Shown piece by piece: positions 43,928-54,561 of a stretch of 64,000 bases of DNA. Every line of letters begins with the position of its first letter. Within the stretch, counting starts at the first letter, position 1. Below the pieces are notes generated by a model. It did not search any database. It was given only the letters and a program-made list of their open reading frames with translations, and was not told the origin of the DNA. Made by a program: the position numbers and the translations under genes. This stretch comes from Xestospongia bergquistia (lineage: Eukaryota > Porifera > Demospongiae > Haplosclerida > Petrosiidae). The stretch is from assembly GCA_963965975.1 (NCBI GenBank), contig OZ014421.1, positions 129,001 to 193,000 of the forward strand, given 5' to 3'.

Positions 43928-44617
43928 TTTCTATTACATAGTACTGACTATATGTCATTGTATTGACTTATTATTAAAATGTCTTATGTAGTATATAAAA
44001 ATAGTAGTTTAGTGAGTAGTGTCCGATAAACTGTTGTATGTATACTTATATATAATTTTAGTTAAATGTTATAATTTACTGTTTCCTTCAGTCCTTTTTT
44101 GTTATTAATGTGTATTAATAATAAAGGATATTGTTATAGTAACATTGTTCATAAGATTACCTCTAATTCAAGTGACTTATGTAGTAAGAATACTTCAATA
44201 GCATACTGTACTGAATGTACAGAGTTCCTTTATGATATTTGATGTTACTATTTATAGTATTGTGAGTACAATATAACATTCAGTAACAAATTAACAATTA
44301 CAAATAGTTTGTAGGTCACTTCTTACTTTACTATGTATAATATATATATTACTTATTACAGTAGACATAATTGATATCAACATTATTTTGCAGTGATCAC
44401 ATCAAATGTTAATACATAAAACATGTGTTATTAATAATGAGTATAAAAACTATAATTATTATTGTAATAGTATCACTTAATTATTGAAAGACCTATTCAA
44501 GCTAGTTTGTTATTATTTTTTTGTAAAACTGTCTTAAATATTGTAACAAACTACTTGTTGATATTGTTTTAGCATTAGTTGTGTTTCTGTAGCTAGATAC
44601 TACATTACTCATTCATT
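43928..44617. other. 3' flank of DKDDKN-class gene
   Basis: Homologous to 31662-32410 but without its local duplication. AATAAA is at 44120-44125. The right end (CTCATTCATTC) passes abruptly into the gene fragment at about 44618. Confidence 0.65.
44171..44242 (+). pseudogene. B-box-like zinc-finger relic, copy 2
   Basis: Same 24 codons as 31968-32039, but the first zinc-ligand Cys codon TGT is AGT (Ser). Loss of a ligand fits a decaying fragment. Confidence 0.4.
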
Positions 44618-45439
44618 CCTTTATTAGGACTTTGTCAATTATTACTAAAGAACGATACAAAAATAATATTTGTTAATAATCATGCCAGTGAGTCAGGTGA
44701 AGGAATCTTTGTGTCAAAAGTTATTGATGGCAACTACGAGACAATTTGTTCCTTTACTAATTATCTTTATTATGGTGCTAAGGCTAAGATAATGTTATAT
44801 TTTGTTAATAATACAGCTGATATATCTGGTGATGTTTTGTATGGAGGAAGAATCTCTAATTGTAGAAACTTTCGCTTTGATCACCAATTTCATTACTCTC
44901 AACAAACAGGTCTATCAGTAGTGTCATCAGATCCAATCAAAGTATGTTTTTGTGAATCAAATAGACAAAACTGCTCTATTAGAAACGTCAATATAACTGC
45001 AATACCTGGAATTAATGTCAATATATCACTAGCTACTGTTGGTAATAAAGATGGCTTAACAAAGGGTGTGATAAAATTGACAACATCAGATAGTTCATCA
45101 ACTACTGTACAAACTAATAATCCTAGACTAAATGCAACTTGTACCAATGTAACCTTTAAGTTAAGACCAAACCCTTCATTGAATACAACACAAGTCTATG
45201 TAACACTTGACAGCTCAATTAGTGAGCCTTCATCAGACCCCTTAGCTAAAGTCATTGAAGTTAACATTGAGTCCTGTCCAATTGGTTATCCATTAGTAAA
45301 TAATGCTTGCAGTTGTAGATCTGAATTTAATACATCTTCAATAACTTGTGATATTAACACTCAAATTATAACTAGAGATGATGATATGTGGATTGGTTAC
45401 ACTATGTATTGCAGCATTGAGCAAAATTACCTTTTGTAA
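44618..45439 (+). pseudogene. internal gene fragment with open frame, fused to spacer
   Basis: Sister of 32411-33214, but with the reading frame still open for about 270 codons. An internal ATG at 44711 gives 242 residues. It covers LCQLLLKNDT, SESGEGIFVSK, the Cys-rich start (CFCESNRQNC, CPIGYPL, CSCRSEF) and MWIGY. After this, spacer DNA supplies the new end TMYCSIEQNYLL and stop. It has no signal peptide and no membrane segments. It is either a soluble fragment gene or, more likely, a young pseudogene. Confidence 0.7.
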
Positions 45440-45945
45440 ATGACCATATAAGGAAATATGAAATTATATTCATAGAGGACTTGTGGTATTATAACCTACT
45501 TTTACGTATTTTAACCCTTTGATAACTCTTATTGAGCACTTGATAACATGACATGACCAACTGTTCATTTCAAATATCTATTCTTAAAGAAATTGGCTAA
45601 ATTTGTAGTTACTAGAGTTCTTATGAAATTATCAAAGATACTAGTAGACTACTCACTGTTTAGTTGATAGGTTTTGAATATTTTCTTCTAAAATTACCAC
45701 TAATTATAAAGCTATTGTAGCTCTGCCAACTTCTAATAAATTCTATAGTAAACATGATATACACTGACATCAGTTATATAACAAACTATATGAACTATGG
45801 TATTGACAAGAAGTGATGTCAATATACAGTATTTCCATTATATAATAGGCTGCAATAATACAACTTAAATTATCTTGTTTGTTCATTAGTTTGACATTAA
45901 TTCTCTATTGTTCATCTGATCTTTACTGTTGAATCTACTGTCATC
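45440..45945. other. short spacer before one-coil gene
   Basis: 506 bases, colinear with 33215-33715. The TATA variant TATATAAT is at 45839-45846 with TGATGTCA upstream. No gene is seen. Confidence 0.6.
45839..45846 (+). promoter_or_regulatory. variant TATA box TATATAAT
   Basis: 100 bases before the ATG at 45946, shared with the other one-coil gene. Confidence 0.5.
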
Positions 45946-48900
45946 ATGAGCTGGTGTCATATCTATTATATAACATCAGTTATACTGTATATCTACAGTG
46001 GATATGTTACTGCTTCTGAATATTATGTCTCTGCAGCTCCTAATGGAGTACCTTGTTCTCATACTGACATACCTTGTCACAACCTCTCCTACTATACTGA
46101 TAATTATACATCTTACTTCACTGATGATACAATCTTCTACTTCCTAGAGGGAATTCATATTCTACAAGGTACATTGGAGATCAGTGGTGTAAGTAATATA
46201 ACTCTACAGGGACTGGGTCATATAGAACAAGGCTTTCATGAGACAGTTATGCAATCTACCTCAGTAATAATGTGTAGTGATTACAATAGAGGTGGTATAC
46301 AATTTACTAGTAGTACAAATGTTAAACTGAGATCATTAACAATAGCAAATTGTGGGTTTAAGTGGAATATGTTACATGGAAAAGCTAGCTTATTCTTTCT
46401 AGACATCAATAATATCACATTAAAATGGGTATCAGTCCAGAATAGTTCTGGTATTGGACTCTTTCTTTACAATGCTTTTGATGTGTTAATTACTAATTCA
46501 ACACTTGCTAATAATGGAGATATTAACAATAATGTAGGCAATGCAATAATGTTTTATGATGATCAGGTTAAAAGACTGTCCAGAGTTAATATTGTGAAAT
46601 CTAATTTTACACTGGGCTTAGGAAATGGGATGGGTTTGGTGTATTATAGTGGGAATAAACATGAAGTAATCATTGAAAATAGTACGTTTTCACATAATAA
46701 TGTTCACTATGGAGGAGGAGGAGGAGGAGGTGTGTATATTGTTATGTTTAATGGAAATGTTAGTGTTGAGTTTAGTAACTGCACTCTATATAACAATACT
46801 GCATACTATGGATCAGGACTGCTCGTTAATGCTTTAGAATCTACTTCAACAAGTAGCTTTCATTTTACAAATGTTTCATTTCAATTCAATAAGGTACCTT
46901 ATAAGCTTAATAAACATCAATCTGCTGTATTACTAGGAAACATTAAAAATGTTACATTTGACCAAATTGACATTAGTAATCATAACACAACTGGTTTACT
47001 CAGTATCAATAGCCCAATAATATTTGATGGACATAATACATTTATAAACAATTCTGGCATTAATGGTGGAGGCATGGCTTTATATGGATTCTCCCAATTA
47101 TTACTAAAGCAAAATACGAACATATCATTTGTCAATAATCATGCCAGTGAGTCAGGTGGAGGAATCTTTGTGTCACAAGTTGTTGATGATAAAGACATGA
47201 CAGTTTGTTCCTTTACTAATTTTCCTTATTATGATACTAATACTAAGAGAATGTTATATTTTGTCAACAATACAGCTGATGTATCTGGTGATGTCTTGTA
47301 CGGAAGTAGAATCTCCTTTTGTGCAAACTTTGACTTTGATCACCAATTTCATTATCCTCAACAGAGAGGTCTATCAGTAGTATCATCAGATCCTATTCAA
47401 GTGTGTTTTTGTGAATCAAACAGACAAAATTGCTCTATTACAAATGTCAATATAACTGCAATACCTGGAATTAATGTCAATATATCATTAGCTACTGTTG
47501 GTAATAAAGATGGCTTAACAAAGGGTGTGATAAAATTGATAACATCAGATAGTTCATCATCTACTGTACAAACTGACAATACTAGACTAAATGCAACTTG
47601 TACCAATGTAACCTTTAAGTTAAGAGCAAAACCTTCATTGAACATAACACTAGTCTATGTAGCACCTGAAGGTTTGATAAGTAAATTTTTATATAATGAC
47701 ATTCACTATGTTAAAGTCATTGAAGTTAACATTGAGTCCTGTCCAATTGGGTTTCCATTAGTAAATAATGCTTGCAGTTGTAGATCTGAATTAAATACAT
47801 CTTCAATAATTTGTGATATTAACACTCAAATTATAACTAGAGATGGTGATATGTGGATTGGTTATAAAAATGACTCAGACTGTCTTATTGTTTATCCTCA
47901 TTGCCCCTTTGATTACTGCAATGATGGAACAGTTCACTTTAAAATTACCTCTCCTGATCCACAGTGTTTTCTCAATCGATCTGGCATACTCTGTGGACAA
48001 TGTGCTAAAGGACTTAGTCTCATGTTAGGTTCCAATCAATGTGGACAATGTACTAATAACTACATAGCTCTTATCATTCCATTTGCTTTAGCTGGTATAG
48101 CACTGGTAGCTTTTATCATTGCTTTAAACTTAACTGTGTCTGTGGGTACAATCAATGGACTTATATTCTATGCTAATGTTGTCAAAATATACGAACCCAT
48201 CTTCTTTCCCAATGGTCCTGTGAAACTTCTTAGTCAATTCATTTCCTGGCTCAATCTTGATCTGGGTATTGAGACTTGTTTCTTTGATGGTATGGATTCT
48301 TGCAGTAAGGCATGGCTACAGTTTGTTTTTCCAGCGTATGTTTGGTTTCTACTAATACTCATTGTAATATTATCACAATATTCTAGCAAAGTTGTTCGAC
48401 TTGTTGGTTCACAAGCAATCCCAGTACTAGCCACTATGATCCTTCTCTCTTATACTAAACTGATACGTACTGTCTTCCAAGCTCTTTATTTCACCAATAT
48501 TCAATGTAATGGTAATAATAATGTCCCATTATTGAGGTGGTACATTGATGCTAATGTCCAATATTTTAGAGGTTATTGTCATTTACCATTGTTCCTGTTC
48601 TCACTGGCTGTACTCATTTTACTAATTGTTCCATACACCTTCTACCTTCTAACAATACCATTACTTGAAGGACCTTTATCAAAATACATGTGTTGCTGCC
48701 AAAAGTTATGGAGATATATGAAACCTTTCTTTGATGCATATGGAGGTCCATATAAGGACAAGTGTCGTTTTTGGACTGGATTTTTACTACTAGTTCGTAT
48801 TGTCTTAGCACTGGTTGTTTCTCTAGATATAGAGGCTACTATAAGTTTGGATGTGTTAACATCTCTTTTATTTGTTATAATATCAATGTACTTCCTTTTG

Positions 48901-49290
48901 AAGGGAATATATCGACATGTACCTTTAGCTTGTCTAGAGATGTCTTTTTTTCTTAATCTCATGTTTATGGCTTATGTGAGTGTACAAACCTACAAAGCAT
49001 CAAATTCAAGGCAAGTATTAAGTGTTGCTTTAGTAACAGTATCATTTGTAGTATTCTGTGGTATTATCCTCTATCATGTCTGGGATCAACTGTCTAAATA
49101 TTGTTTAAAACGATCATTTACAAAAATTACAAGGGTATTTAAGAAGCCTCCATCAGATCCTGTTACTAATGATGCAGTCGTTCCTTTAATGCGTCCTGGA
49201 TCCCCTGCTTTAATATGTAATACTAGTTCAGTGAGTGTGGTATCAGTAGTAATGAGACGAGAATCACTACTGGATGATGAAGATGACTAA
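45946..49290 (+). CDS. one-coil beta-helix membrane protein with glycine expansion
   Basis: 1114 residues, intronless, start MSWCHIYYIT. Closest to 33716-37054, with two extra glycines in the GGA run (HYGGGGGGGVYIV against HYGGGGGVYIV). Only one FSNC coil is present. Residue changes include FTNIQC for FINIQC, AWLQFVFP for TWLQFIFP, and RSFTKITR in the tail. Part of the membrane region (SKVVRLVGSQAIP, ILIVILS) matches the 13-coil genes more closely than its partner does, suggesting conversion. It ends in DDEDD. A variant AATACA hexamer follows at 49311-49316. Confidence 0.9.
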   Translation: MSWCHIYYITSVILYIYSGYVTASEYYVSAAPNGVPCSHTDIPCHNLSYYTDNYTSYFTDDTIFYFLEGIHILQGTLEISGVSNITLQGLGHIEQGFHETVMQSTSVIMCSDYNRGGIQFTSSTNVKLRSLTIANCGFKWNMLHGKASLFFLDINNITLKWVSVQNSSGIGLFLYNAFDVLITNSTLANNGDINNNVGNAIMFYDDQVKRLSRVNIVKSNFTLGLGNGMGLVYYSGNKHEVIIENSTFSHNNVHYGGGGGGGVYIVMFNGNVSVEFSNCTLYNNTAYYGSGLLVNALESTSTSSFHFTNVSFQFNKVPYKLNKHQSAVLLGNIKNVTFDQIDISNHNTTGLLSINSPIIFDGHNTFINNSGINGGGMALYGFSQLLLKQNTNISFVNNHASESGGGIFVSQVVDDKDMTVCSFTNFPYYDTNTKRMLYFVNNTADVSGDVLYGSRISFCANFDFDHQFHYPQQRGLSVVSSDPIQVCFCESNRQNCSITNVNITAIPGINVNISLATVGNKDGLTKGVIKLITSDSSSSTVQTDNTRLNATCTNVTFKLRAKPSLNITLVYVAPEGLISKFLYNDIHYVKVIEVNIESCPIGFPLVNNACSCRSELNTSSIICDINTQIITRDGDMWIGYKNDSDCLIVYPHCPFDYCNDGTVHFKITSPDPQCFLNRSGILCGQCAKGLSLMLGSNQCGQCTNNYIALIIPFALAGIALVAFIIALNLTVSVGTINGLIFYANVVKIYEPIFFPNGPVKLLSQFISWLNLDLGIETCFFDGMDSCSKAWLQFVFPAYVWFLLILIVILSQYSSKVVRLVGSQAIPVLATMILLSYTKLIRTVFQALYFTNIQCNGNNNVPLLRWYIDANVQYFRGYCHLPLFLFSLAVLILLIVPYTFYLLTIPLLEGPLSKYMCCCQKLWRYMKPFFDAYGGPYKDKCRFWTGFLLLVRIVLALVVSLDIEATISLDVLTSLLFVIISMYFLLKGIYRHVPLACLEMSFFLNLMFMAYVSVQTYKASNSRQVLSVALVTVSFVVFCGIILYHVWDQLSKYCLKRSFTKITRVFKKPPSDPVTNDAVVPLMRPGSPALICNTSSVSVVSVVMRRESLLDDEDD

Positions 49291-51006
49291 TGCTTGATTT
49301 CTTGATATATAATACAATTGTTTGAATTCTACCTCATAAAACCAATTATGTTTTGATTTGTATAACTTTATTTTTGATGTGTAGTTAACAACAATAACAG
49401 TATGTAATGTAAATAATAATATCATAGAAGTGTGTTATTATGTATTACTAAACTTATTATTAATATTGTATTTGTTATTGTTGTTATTGTTACTTACTGT
49501 TCATTTGTTATTTACTATTAATTATAAAGGTACATTTTATATTATAACTAACTCTTATACTGTTATAAGTACTAGTACTATTTAGTGACATATATCAGCT
49601 AACAGTACAGTTACAACTAATGTACTGGTCACCATTTATTCTACTCTACATAATAATATAATATCATAGAATTGTATGATAATGTATTAATTAGCTTTAC
49701 AGTATTATTTTAAATAATGACTATTAACAGGAGCTTATAGGCTCACAAAGGAGGAAGGAGCGTACACTATGTATTGCAGCATTGAACAAAATTACCATAT
49801 AAGGAAATATAGAATTATATTCATTGAGGAAAATCACCTTTTGTAAATGACCATATAAGGAAATATGGTATTATAACATACTTTTACTTATTTTAACCCT
49901 TTGATGACTCTTGTTGAGCACTTGTTTATAATGATAACATGACATGACCAGTAATTACCTGTTCATTTCAAATATCTATTCTTGAAGAAATTGGCTAAAT
50001 TTGTAGTTACTAGAGTTCTTATGAAATTATCAAAGATACTAGTAGACTACTCATTGTTTAGTTGATAGGTTTTGAATATTTTCTTCTAAAATGACCACTA
50101 ATTATAAAGCTATTGTAACTCTGTCTACTTTCAATAGATTCTGTAGTAAAACATCAGTTATATGCTAAACTATATGAATTAATATGGTATTCATAAGGTT
50201 TTATAATATTATTTATTATTGTATTGTTTTATTATTATTAATAGTGTTTATTGTTACAAAATTAAGTATATAATCAAAGATTGATATTAATAATGTATTG
50301 TTCATTATAAAGACATTATATTTAATTATTTTCAAAATAAAGATGACATCATTATTAATTACCAGTTAATATTAATTATCTTTAATAAAATGAATGACAC
50401 ATTAGTTACCATGGCAACAAATGTCAAATAAACTTTATTCTTTAGTCTCATAAACCAATCCCTCATTCTTTACATAATAAGTGAAATTGAATGTTTATTG
50501 AAATTGGAATGTCCGCCTTGGGCTTCTGTAAGCAACTAACTAACATCATTTATTGTGTACTTACAAGGACAAATACCATTCACTATATAGTTAATATATA
50601 GTTACAATATTACACTACACAAATGATGTCATAATCACAGTAATTTGTATACTTACTAGAATTCTTATGAAATTATCATAGCTACTAGTAGAGTATTCAT
50701 TCTATCTTTAAAATTATTTCTTCAAACATGACCACTAATCACAAAGTTATGATGACTACGCTAATTTCTGATAGATTCTAGAGTAACACCTTGTAAGTTA
50801 CAAATTGGTTACCTCGAATAATTTACTTACATCAGTTGTATACCAAACTATATGAATTACTATGGTATTCACAAGAAGTGATGGAAGCTTTATTTCCATT
50901 TTATAAAAGGCTGCAATAATACAACTTAAATTATCTTGTTTCTTCATTAGTTTGACATTAATTCTCTATTGTTCATCTGATCTTTACTGTTGAATCTACT
51001 GTCATC
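49291..51006. other. intergenic spacer with X-box
   Basis: 1716 bases, a composite of the DDEDD 3' flank, a rearranged middle (GACCATATAAGGAAAT repeated at about 49791 and 49849), and the AT-rich segment found after stubs. X-box at 50405-50418, TATAAAAG at 50902-50909. The TGATGTCA element is altered to TGATGGAA. No gene is seen. Confidence 0.65.
50405..50418. promoter_or_regulatory. perfect X-box palindrome GTTACCATGGCAAC
   Basis: 602 bases before the ATG at 51007. Confidence 0.4.
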
Positions 51007-52046
51007 ATGAGCTGGTGTCATATCTATTATATAACATTAGTTATACCGTATATCTACAGTGGATACGTTACTGCTTCTGAGTATTATGTCTCTGCAGCTA
51101 CTAATGGAGTACCTTGTCCTAATATTCACCTACCTTGTCACAACCTCTCCTACAATACTGATGATTATACATCTTACTTCACTGATGACACAATCTTTAA
51201 CTTCCTAGAGGGAACTCATATTCTACAAGGTACATTGGAGATCATTGGTGTAAGTAATATAACTCTACAGGGACTGGGTCATATAGAACAAGGCTTTCAT
51301 GAGACAGTTATGCAATCTACCTCAGTAATAATGTGTAGTGATTATGACAGAAGTGGTATACAATTTACTAATAGCACAAATGTTGTATTAAAATCATTAA
51401 CAATAGACACATGTGGAGGACTTTTTTATATACTTCAAAATAATAGATTTATTGTGTATAACATACTCTTTGTTGGCATTAACAACATCACATTGGAATG
51501 GGTATCAGTCCAGAATGGTTCCGGTATTGGACTCTTTCTTTACAATGCTTTAATGTGTTAATCACCAATTCGACAATTGCTAACAATGAATGTCTTATGA
51601 ATGATCTAGGCAATGCAGTAATTTTCTATGATGATCAGGTTAAAAGACTGTCCAGAGTTAATATTGTGAAATCAAATTTTACACTGGGTTTAGGAAGTGG
51701 CATGAAGTATTCGTATTTTAGTGATAATAAAGTTGAGGTAATCATTGAAAAAAGTAAATTTTCACAAAATACTGCTGAATATGGAGGAGGAATTACAATT
51801 ACTTCTTATGCTAGTAGTGGTAGTATTGTGTTCAGTAACTGCACTATATATGACAATGCTGCTCAGGATGGAGGAGGAGTGTACATTTTTTTACTTGATG
51901 GAAGTGGTAGTATTGAGTTCAGTAACTGCACTATATATGACAATGCTGCTCAGTATGGAGGAGGAGTGGGCGTTTATTTACTAGATGGAAGTGGTAGTAT
52001 TGAGTTCAGTAAATATATGACAATACTGCAAACTATTCAAACATGA
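51007..52046 (+). pseudogene. truncated N-terminal copy with 1-base deletion
   Basis: Starts MSWCHIYYIT and reads through the signal peptide and cap to residue 184. There a missing T in AATGCTTTAATGTG (near 51549) ends the frame. The family sequence continues one frame over through three coils. The last coil has lost CTGCACT (7 bases, after AGTAA near 52011), and after ACTGCAAACTAT the sequence jumps to spacer (TCAAACATGACCAC). The second helix segment, Cys module and membrane region are absent. It shares this truncated end with the copy at 53329. Confidence 0.85.
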
Positions 52047-52323
52047 CCACTAATCACAAAGTTATGATGACTACGCCAATTTCTGATAGATTCAATAGAA
52101 AACAACTTGTAAGTTACAAATTGGTTACCTGGAATAATTTACTTACATCAGTTGTATACCAAACTATATGAATTACTATGGTGTTCACAAGAAGTGATGT
52201 AAGGTTTATTTCTATTTTATAAAAAGCTGCAGTTATACAACTTAAATTATCTTGTTTCTTCATTAGTTTGATATTAATTCTCTATTGTTCATCTGATCTT
52301 TCACTGTTTAATCTACTGTCATT
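52047..52323. promoter_or_regulatory. promoter-proximal spacer of stub 3
   Basis: 277 bases of promoter-proximal sequence with TATAAAAA at 52218-52225, directly abutting the truncated gene. TGATGTAA replaces TGATGTCA. Confidence 0.5.
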
Positions 52324-52416
52324 ATGAACAGGTGTAGTATCTATTATATAACATCATTTATACTGTATATCTACATTGGTAGATTGATAGGTTTTGAAGA
52401 TTTTCTTCTAAAGTGA
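52324..52416 (+). pseudogene. signal-peptide stub, copy 3
   Basis: A 30-codon frame starting MNRCSIYYIT and ending RLIGFEDFLLK. Unlike the other two stubs, the site immediately after it (AAGTGACCACTAATT) has no MITE and serves as the empty-site control. Confidence 0.6.
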
Positions 52417-53328
52417 CCACTAATTATAAAGTTATTGTAACTCTGTCTACTTTCAATAGATTCTCTAGTAAAACATCAGTTATATGCTAAACTATATGAA
52501 TTAATATGGTATTCATAAAATTTTATAATATTATTTATTATTGTATTGTTTTATTATTATTAATAGTGTTTATTGTTACAAAATTAAGTATATAATCAAA
52601 GATTGATATTAATAATGTATTGTTCATTATAAAGACATTATATTTAATTATTTTCAAAATAAAGATGACATCATTATTAATTACCAGTTAATATTAATTA
52701 TCTTTAATAAAATGAATGACACATTAGTTACCATGGCAACAAATGTCAAATAAACTTTATTCTTTGGTCTCATAAACCAATCCCTCATTCTTTACATAAT
52801 AAGTGAAATTGAATGTTTATTGAAATTGGAATGTCCGCCTTGGGCTTCTGTAAGCAACTGACTAACATCATTTATTGTGTACTTACAAGGACAAATACCA
52901 TTCACTATATAGCTAATATATAGTTACAATATTACACTACACAAATGATGTTATAATCACAGTAATTTGTATACTTACTAGAATTCTTATGAAATTATCA
53001 TAGCTACTAGTAGAGTATTCATTCTATCTTTAAAATTATTTCTTCAAACATGACCACTAATCACAAAGTTATGATGACTACGCTAATTTCTGATAGATTC
53101 TATAGTAACACCTTGTAAGTTACAAATTGGTTACCTGGAATAATTTACTTACATCAGTTGTATACCAAACTATATGAATTACTATTGTATTCACAAGAAG
53201 TGATGGAAGCTTTATTTCCATTTTATAAAAGGCTGCAATAATACAACTTAAATTATCTTGTTTCTTCATTAGTTTGACATTAATTCTCTATTGTTCATCT
53301 GATCTTTACTGTTGAATCTACTGTCATC
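52417..53328. other. spacer between stub 3 and truncated copy
   Basis: 912 bases, homologous to 20519-21446 without the MITE. X-box at 52727-52740, TATAAAAG at 53224-53231. No gene is seen. Confidence 0.65.
52727..52740. promoter_or_regulatory. perfect X-box palindrome GTTACCATGGCAAC
   Basis: 602 bases before the ATG at 53329. Confidence 0.4.
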
Positions 53329-54286
53329 ATGAGCTGGTGTCATATCTATTATATAACATTAGTTATACCGTATATCTACAGTGGATACGTTACTGCTTCT
53401 GAGTATTATGTCTCTGCAGCTCCTAATGGAGTACCTTGTCCTAATATTCACCTACCTTGTCACAACCTCTCCTACAATACTGATGATTATACATCTTACT
53501 TCACTGATGACACAATCTTCAACTTCCTAGAGGGAACTCATATTCTACAAGGTACATTGGAGATCATTGGTATAAGTAATATAACTCTACAGGGACTGGG
53601 TCATATAGAACAAGGCTTTCATGAGACAGTTATGCAATCTACCTCAGTAATAATGTGTAGTGATTATGACAGAAGTGGTATACAATTTACTAGTAGCACA
53701 AATATTGTATTGAAATCATTAACAATAGACACATGTGGAGGACTTTTTTATATACTTCAAAATAATAGATTTATTGTGTATAACATACCCTTTGTTGACA
53801 TCAACAACATCCCATTGGAATGGGTATCAGTCCAGAATATATGGTTCTGGTATTGGACTCTTTCTTCACAATGCTTTTAATGTGTTAATCACCAATTCGA
53901 CAATTGCTAACAATGAAGGTCTTATGAATGATCTAGGCACTGCAGTAATTTTCTATGATGATCAGGTTAAAAGACTGTCCAGAGTTAATATTGTGAAATC
54001 AAATTTTACATTGGGCTCAGAAAGTGGCATAAATTTTTTGTATTTTAGTGATAATGAAGTTGAGGTAATCATTGAAAAAAGTAAATTTTCCCAAAATACT
54101 GCTCAATATGGAGGAGGAATTACAATTACTTCTTATGCTAGTAGTGGTAGTATTGAGTTCAGTAACTGCACTATATATGACAATACTGCTCAGTATGGAG
54201 GAGGAGTGGACGTTTATTTACTAGATGGAAGTGGTAGTATTGAGTTCAGTAAATATATGACAATACTGCAAACTATTCAAACATGA
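53329..54286 (+). pseudogene. truncated N-terminal copy with 4-base insertion
   Basis: Near-twin of 51007-52046 with a different inactivating change: CAGAATATATGGTT where intact genes have CAGAATGGTT, an added ATAT near 53838. The frame breaks at about residue 170 and family homology continues in another frame to two coils. The end carries the same 7-base loss and the same jump to spacer. Because the frameshifts differ, the truncated form existed first and the two copies decayed independently. Confidence 0.85.
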
Positions 54287-54561
54287 CCACTAATCACAAA
54301 GTTATGATGACTACGCTAATTTCTGATAGATTCAATAGAAAACAACTTGTAAGTTACAAATCGGTTACCTGGAATATTTACTTACATCAGTTGTACACCA
54401 AACTATATGAATTACTATGGTATTCACAAGAAGTGATGTAAGGTTTATTTCCATTTTATAAAAGGCTGCAGTTATACAACTTAAATTATCTTGTTTCTTC
54501 ATTAGTTTGACATTAATTCTCTATTGTTCATCTGATCTTTACTGTTGAAACTACTGTCATT
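54287..54561. promoter_or_regulatory. promoter-proximal spacer, TATAAAAG at 54457-54464
   Basis: 275 bases, colinear with 52047-52323. TATA box 105 bases before the ATG at 54562. TGATGTAA in place of TGATGTCA. Confidence 0.5.

Noticed and set aside
44618..44630. 3' splice site at TTTATTAG just before the fragment
   Set aside because: The same place in intact genes reads CTTTATATGGATT, so the AG could be simple divergence of homologous coding sequence; homology starts slightly left of the AG.
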